A DNA stretch of 64,000 bases from Comamonas composti DSM 21721 (GTDB taxonomy: Bacteria > Pseudomonadota > Gammaproteobacteria > Burkholderiales > Burkholderiaceae_C). A model generated the notes under the pieces. It did not search any database and had not been told where the DNA came from. It saw only the letters and a list, made by a program, of their open reading frames with translations. The first letter of the stretch is position 1, and each line of letters starts with the position of its first letter. Shown one piece after another: positions 62,314 through 64,000 of this stretch. The DNA lies in the NCBI RefSeq assembly GCF_000429845.1, contig NZ_AUCQ01000006.1, positions 248,001 to 312,000 of the forward strand, read 5' to 3'. The position numbers and the translations under genes were made by a program.

Positions 62314-62347
62314 AACGTCGATTTACGCGCTCTCAGAAGCGCAAACG

Positions 62348-62812
62348 TCAGACTGCAGCGCCGTAATTGCGCGTCAGCGACTCGGCCACGCAGACCGGCT
62401 TGTCGCCACCTTCGCGCTCCACAGTCACCAACCAGGTCATCTGCAGGCCATCGGGCTCGAGCATCTCGGCCTGCTGCAAGGTCAGGCGCCCACGCAGACG
62501 GCTGTTCACCGGCACAGGCGATGTGAAGCGCACCTTGTTCAAGCCGTAATTCACCCCCATGCGCGCACCCTCGATGCGAAAGCTGCTTTCAAAAAAGCGC
62601 GGCAGCAGAGACAGGGTCAGAAAGCCATGGGCGATAGGCGCACCGAACGGCCCTTTGGCCGCACGCTCGGGGTCCACATGGATCCACTGCTGGTCGCCCG
62701 TGGCATCGGCAAACAACTGGATTTGCTCCTGGGTGATCGTGATCCAGTCACTGACGGCAACTTCCTGCCCTACGCAGGCAAGCACTTGGGAATAGGAACT
62801 AAAAGTTTTCAT
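62348..62812 (-). CDS. MaoC-like dehydratase (hot-dog fold)
   Basis: A 154-residue MaoC/NodN-type protein with the hydratase motif FADATGDQQWIHVDPERAAKGPFGAPIAHGFLTLSLLP, where Asp and His are catalytic. It would hydrate enoyl-CoA with R stereochemistry; physiological substrate unknown. Start MKTFSSY at 62812 preferred. Confidence 0.88.
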   Translation of the reverse strand: MKTFSSYSQVLACVGQEVAVSDWITITQEQIQLFADATGDQQWIHVDPERAAKGPFGAPIAHGFLTLSLLPRFFESSFRIEGARMGVNYGLNKVRFTSPVPVNSRLRGRLTLQQAEMLEPDGLQMTWLVTVEREGGDKPVCVAESLTRNYGAAV

Positions 62813-62908
62813 ATCTTCAATGTAGGGGGCAGACACTTCAAAGCTTGTCTGAACGGCGACAGGCTGCAGCCCTGGAGAGTAGGCAGGAAATCAAGGCCTG
62901 GCACTTGT

Positions 62909-62935
62909 CCAGCAAGCGCTAGGCGCTATCAATAA
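62909..62935. repeat. Single end of the palindromic repeat family
   Basis: AGCAAGCGCTAGGCGCTATCAATAAAGG lies in the spacer between the MaoC and LysE genes, matching one arm of the full copy at 53992-54083. Confidence 0.5.
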
Positions 62936-62978
62936 AGGTGCTTCAGGATTTACCCCTAGAGTCCCGAGCCAAAAGCTT

Positions 62979-63617
62979 TCAGGGCGCGGCCTGAGAACTG
63001 CGTTGCACAAAGAACAGACCCGTGCCCACGGCCATGAGCAGGCCGCCGAACAGCCGGTTCTGGTTGCGCCGGGCACGGCTGCTGCGCATGAGCCCGCGCA
63101 GCACGCTGGCGCTGGCCGCATAGCCATGCATGACCACGGTATCCACGGCCAGCATGGTGGCCGCAAGAATCAGCAGCTGGGACCACAGCGGCCGGCTGGC
63201 ACTCATGAACTGGGGCAGGACGGCGACCATGAAGATGATGCCCTTGGGGTTGGTCGCATTCGTCAAAAAGCCCGACAGCATGCGCTTGCGCGCGCTGACT
63301 GCGGGCATGGATTCCTGCGCATCCAGGGGCGAGCCTGCAGCGCGCCACTGGCTGAACCCCAGATAGATCAGATAACAGGCACCCACGACCTTGACGATGT
63401 TGAACGCCCATTCGGAAGCCAGCAACAGCGAGCCCACGCCCGCGCCGGCAATCAGCAGGATCAGCAGCAGGCCGAGCTGCAGGCCGAAGATGGTGGCGCT
63501 GGTCTTGCGAACCCCATAGGACAGCCCATGACTCATGGACAGCACGGCGCCCGAGCCCGGGGACACCGCAATGATCCAGCACGCCAAAAAAAACCCGAGC
63601 CAAGTCTGCCAATCCAT
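62979..63617 (-). CDS. LysE/RhtB-family translocator
   Basis: A 212-residue protein with about six membrane helices, opening SPGSGAVLSMSHGLSYGVRK and carrying FLTNATNPKGIIFMVAVLPQF, the LysE/RhtB signature. It probably exports an amino acid or analogue. Start MDWQTW at 63617. Confidence 0.9.
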   Translation of the reverse strand: MDWQTWLGFFLACWIIAVSPGSGAVLSMSHGLSYGVRKTSATIFGLQLGLLLILLIAGAGVGSLLLASEWAFNIVKVVGACYLIYLGFSQWRAAGSPLDAQESMPAVSARKRMLSGFLTNATNPKGIIFMVAVLPQFMSASRPLWSQLLILAATMLAVDTVVMHGYAASASVLRGLMRSSRARRNQNRLFGGLLMAVGTGLFFVQRSSQAAP

Positions 63618-63651
63618 GAAGCACCTCGAAATACGCAACAGCCCGCGATCT

Positions 63652-63700
63652 TAGAACGTGTTCACGGTCTCTACACAGACCCGCTGGAGCGCAACCGCGG
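63652..63700. repeat. Decayed MITE end
   Basis: GAACGTGTTCACGGTCTC (63655-63672), preceded by TTA, then CTACACAGACCCGCTGGAGCGCAAC. This follows the right end of the 267-bp element in inverted orientation for about 45 bp with several mismatches. Confidence 0.6.
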
Positions 63701-63706
63701 GCGAAG

Positions 63707-63988
63707 TCAGATATCCACGGTCGCCGCCACCATGCGCGTGACCAGCGGGCGCACCAGCATCACGCAGGCAAAGGCAATCGGCATCGCAAATACATAGGCA
63801 CCCAGCACACGCTGCAGATAGCCCTCACCCAGGCCGCTGTTGATGCCGACGATGGCTGCACACATCAGCAAGGCCATGATGGCCGACATATAGAGGGCAA
63901 ACACCACGGGCGCATAGGCACGCGGCAGCTTGCGACGGGTGCGCTCGGCACCGGGCTGAGAAGAAGGAATGGAGGTATTTTTCATCAA
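63707..63988 (-). CDS. DUF2798 membrane protein
   Basis: A 93-residue protein with two membrane helices (VVFALYMSAIMALLMCAAIVGI and AYVFAMPIAFACVMLVRPLVTRMV), matching DUF2798. The N-terminus is polar and basic. Function unknown. Confidence 0.85.
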   Translation of the reverse strand: MMKNTSIPSSQPGAERTRRKLPRAYAPVVFALYMSAIMALLMCAAIVGINSGLGEGYLQRVLGAYVFAMPIAFACVMLVRPLVTRMVAATVDI

Positions 63989-64000
63989 TCGATCACTATT

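Overview
The window looks like a chromosomal segment of a Comamonas-like betaproteobacterium (Burkholderiales, Comamonadaceae). Coding DNA is mostly GC-rich. Supporting signs are an Omp32-type porin, a Bug/TctC periplasmic receptor, DUF4148, DUF2970 and DUF2909 small proteins, a CIRCE-controlled rpoH, and a cytochrome oxidase cluster in the usual Burkholderiales order. No rRNA, tRNA or CRISPR array was seen. Species is inferred from gene content only.

Layout. 1-3.8 kb: end of nadB, queE, queD, a porin, panD and a CHMI-family isomerase. 4.1-7.1 kb: an AT-rich island with an orphan type VI secretion Hcp, a zinc amidase likely to be its effector, and three tandem paralogous secreted proteins, probably immunity proteins. 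7.2-20.7 kb: two MFS exporters (one beside a Cys-rich regulator), tapT, a PRC-barrel protein, pabB/pabC, a Crp-type regulator, a SWIM-domain protein, nadA and panBC. 21.2-27.0 kb: a chaperone-usher fimbrial operon with two chaperones. 27.1-32.7 kb: lysR/lysA divergent pair, an amino-acid binding protein, a 2OG-Fe(II) oxygenase and gpsA. 32.9-37.6 kb: secB-grxC-rhodanese (same order as in E. coli), gpmA, ctpA and moeB. 37.7-40.4 kb: a two-component system with a CHASE3 kinase, a LuxR-type regulator and a receiver-only protein. 40.8-51.2 kb: stress-type small proteins, coaD, rsmD, two M16 proteases, ftsY, cutA, a panE-like gene, rpoH and a Bug receptor. 51.2-58.9 kb: an aa3-type cytochrome c oxidase and assembly cluster. 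59.5-64 kb: a methyltransferase-like gene, comF, trmL, DUF4148, MaoC, LysE and DUF2798 genes.

Four coenzyme A precursor genes (panD, panB, panC, panE-like) plus coaD, both de novo NAD genes (nadB, nadA) and lysine genes lie in the window but are scattered rather than in one operon.

Two repeat families run through the spacers. The first is a 267-bp MITE-like element (two full copies, one 55-bp deletion form and several tips). It has near-perfect terminal inverted repeats and 3-bp TNA duplications, and several copies or tips sit exactly at stop codons. The second is a short palindromic family with the core AGCTGCTAGCGCTT; one copy has become the signal-peptide coding sequence of an M16 protease. 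The most promising undescribed system is the Hcp-amidase-triple immunity island, followed by the stop-codon-associated MITE family.
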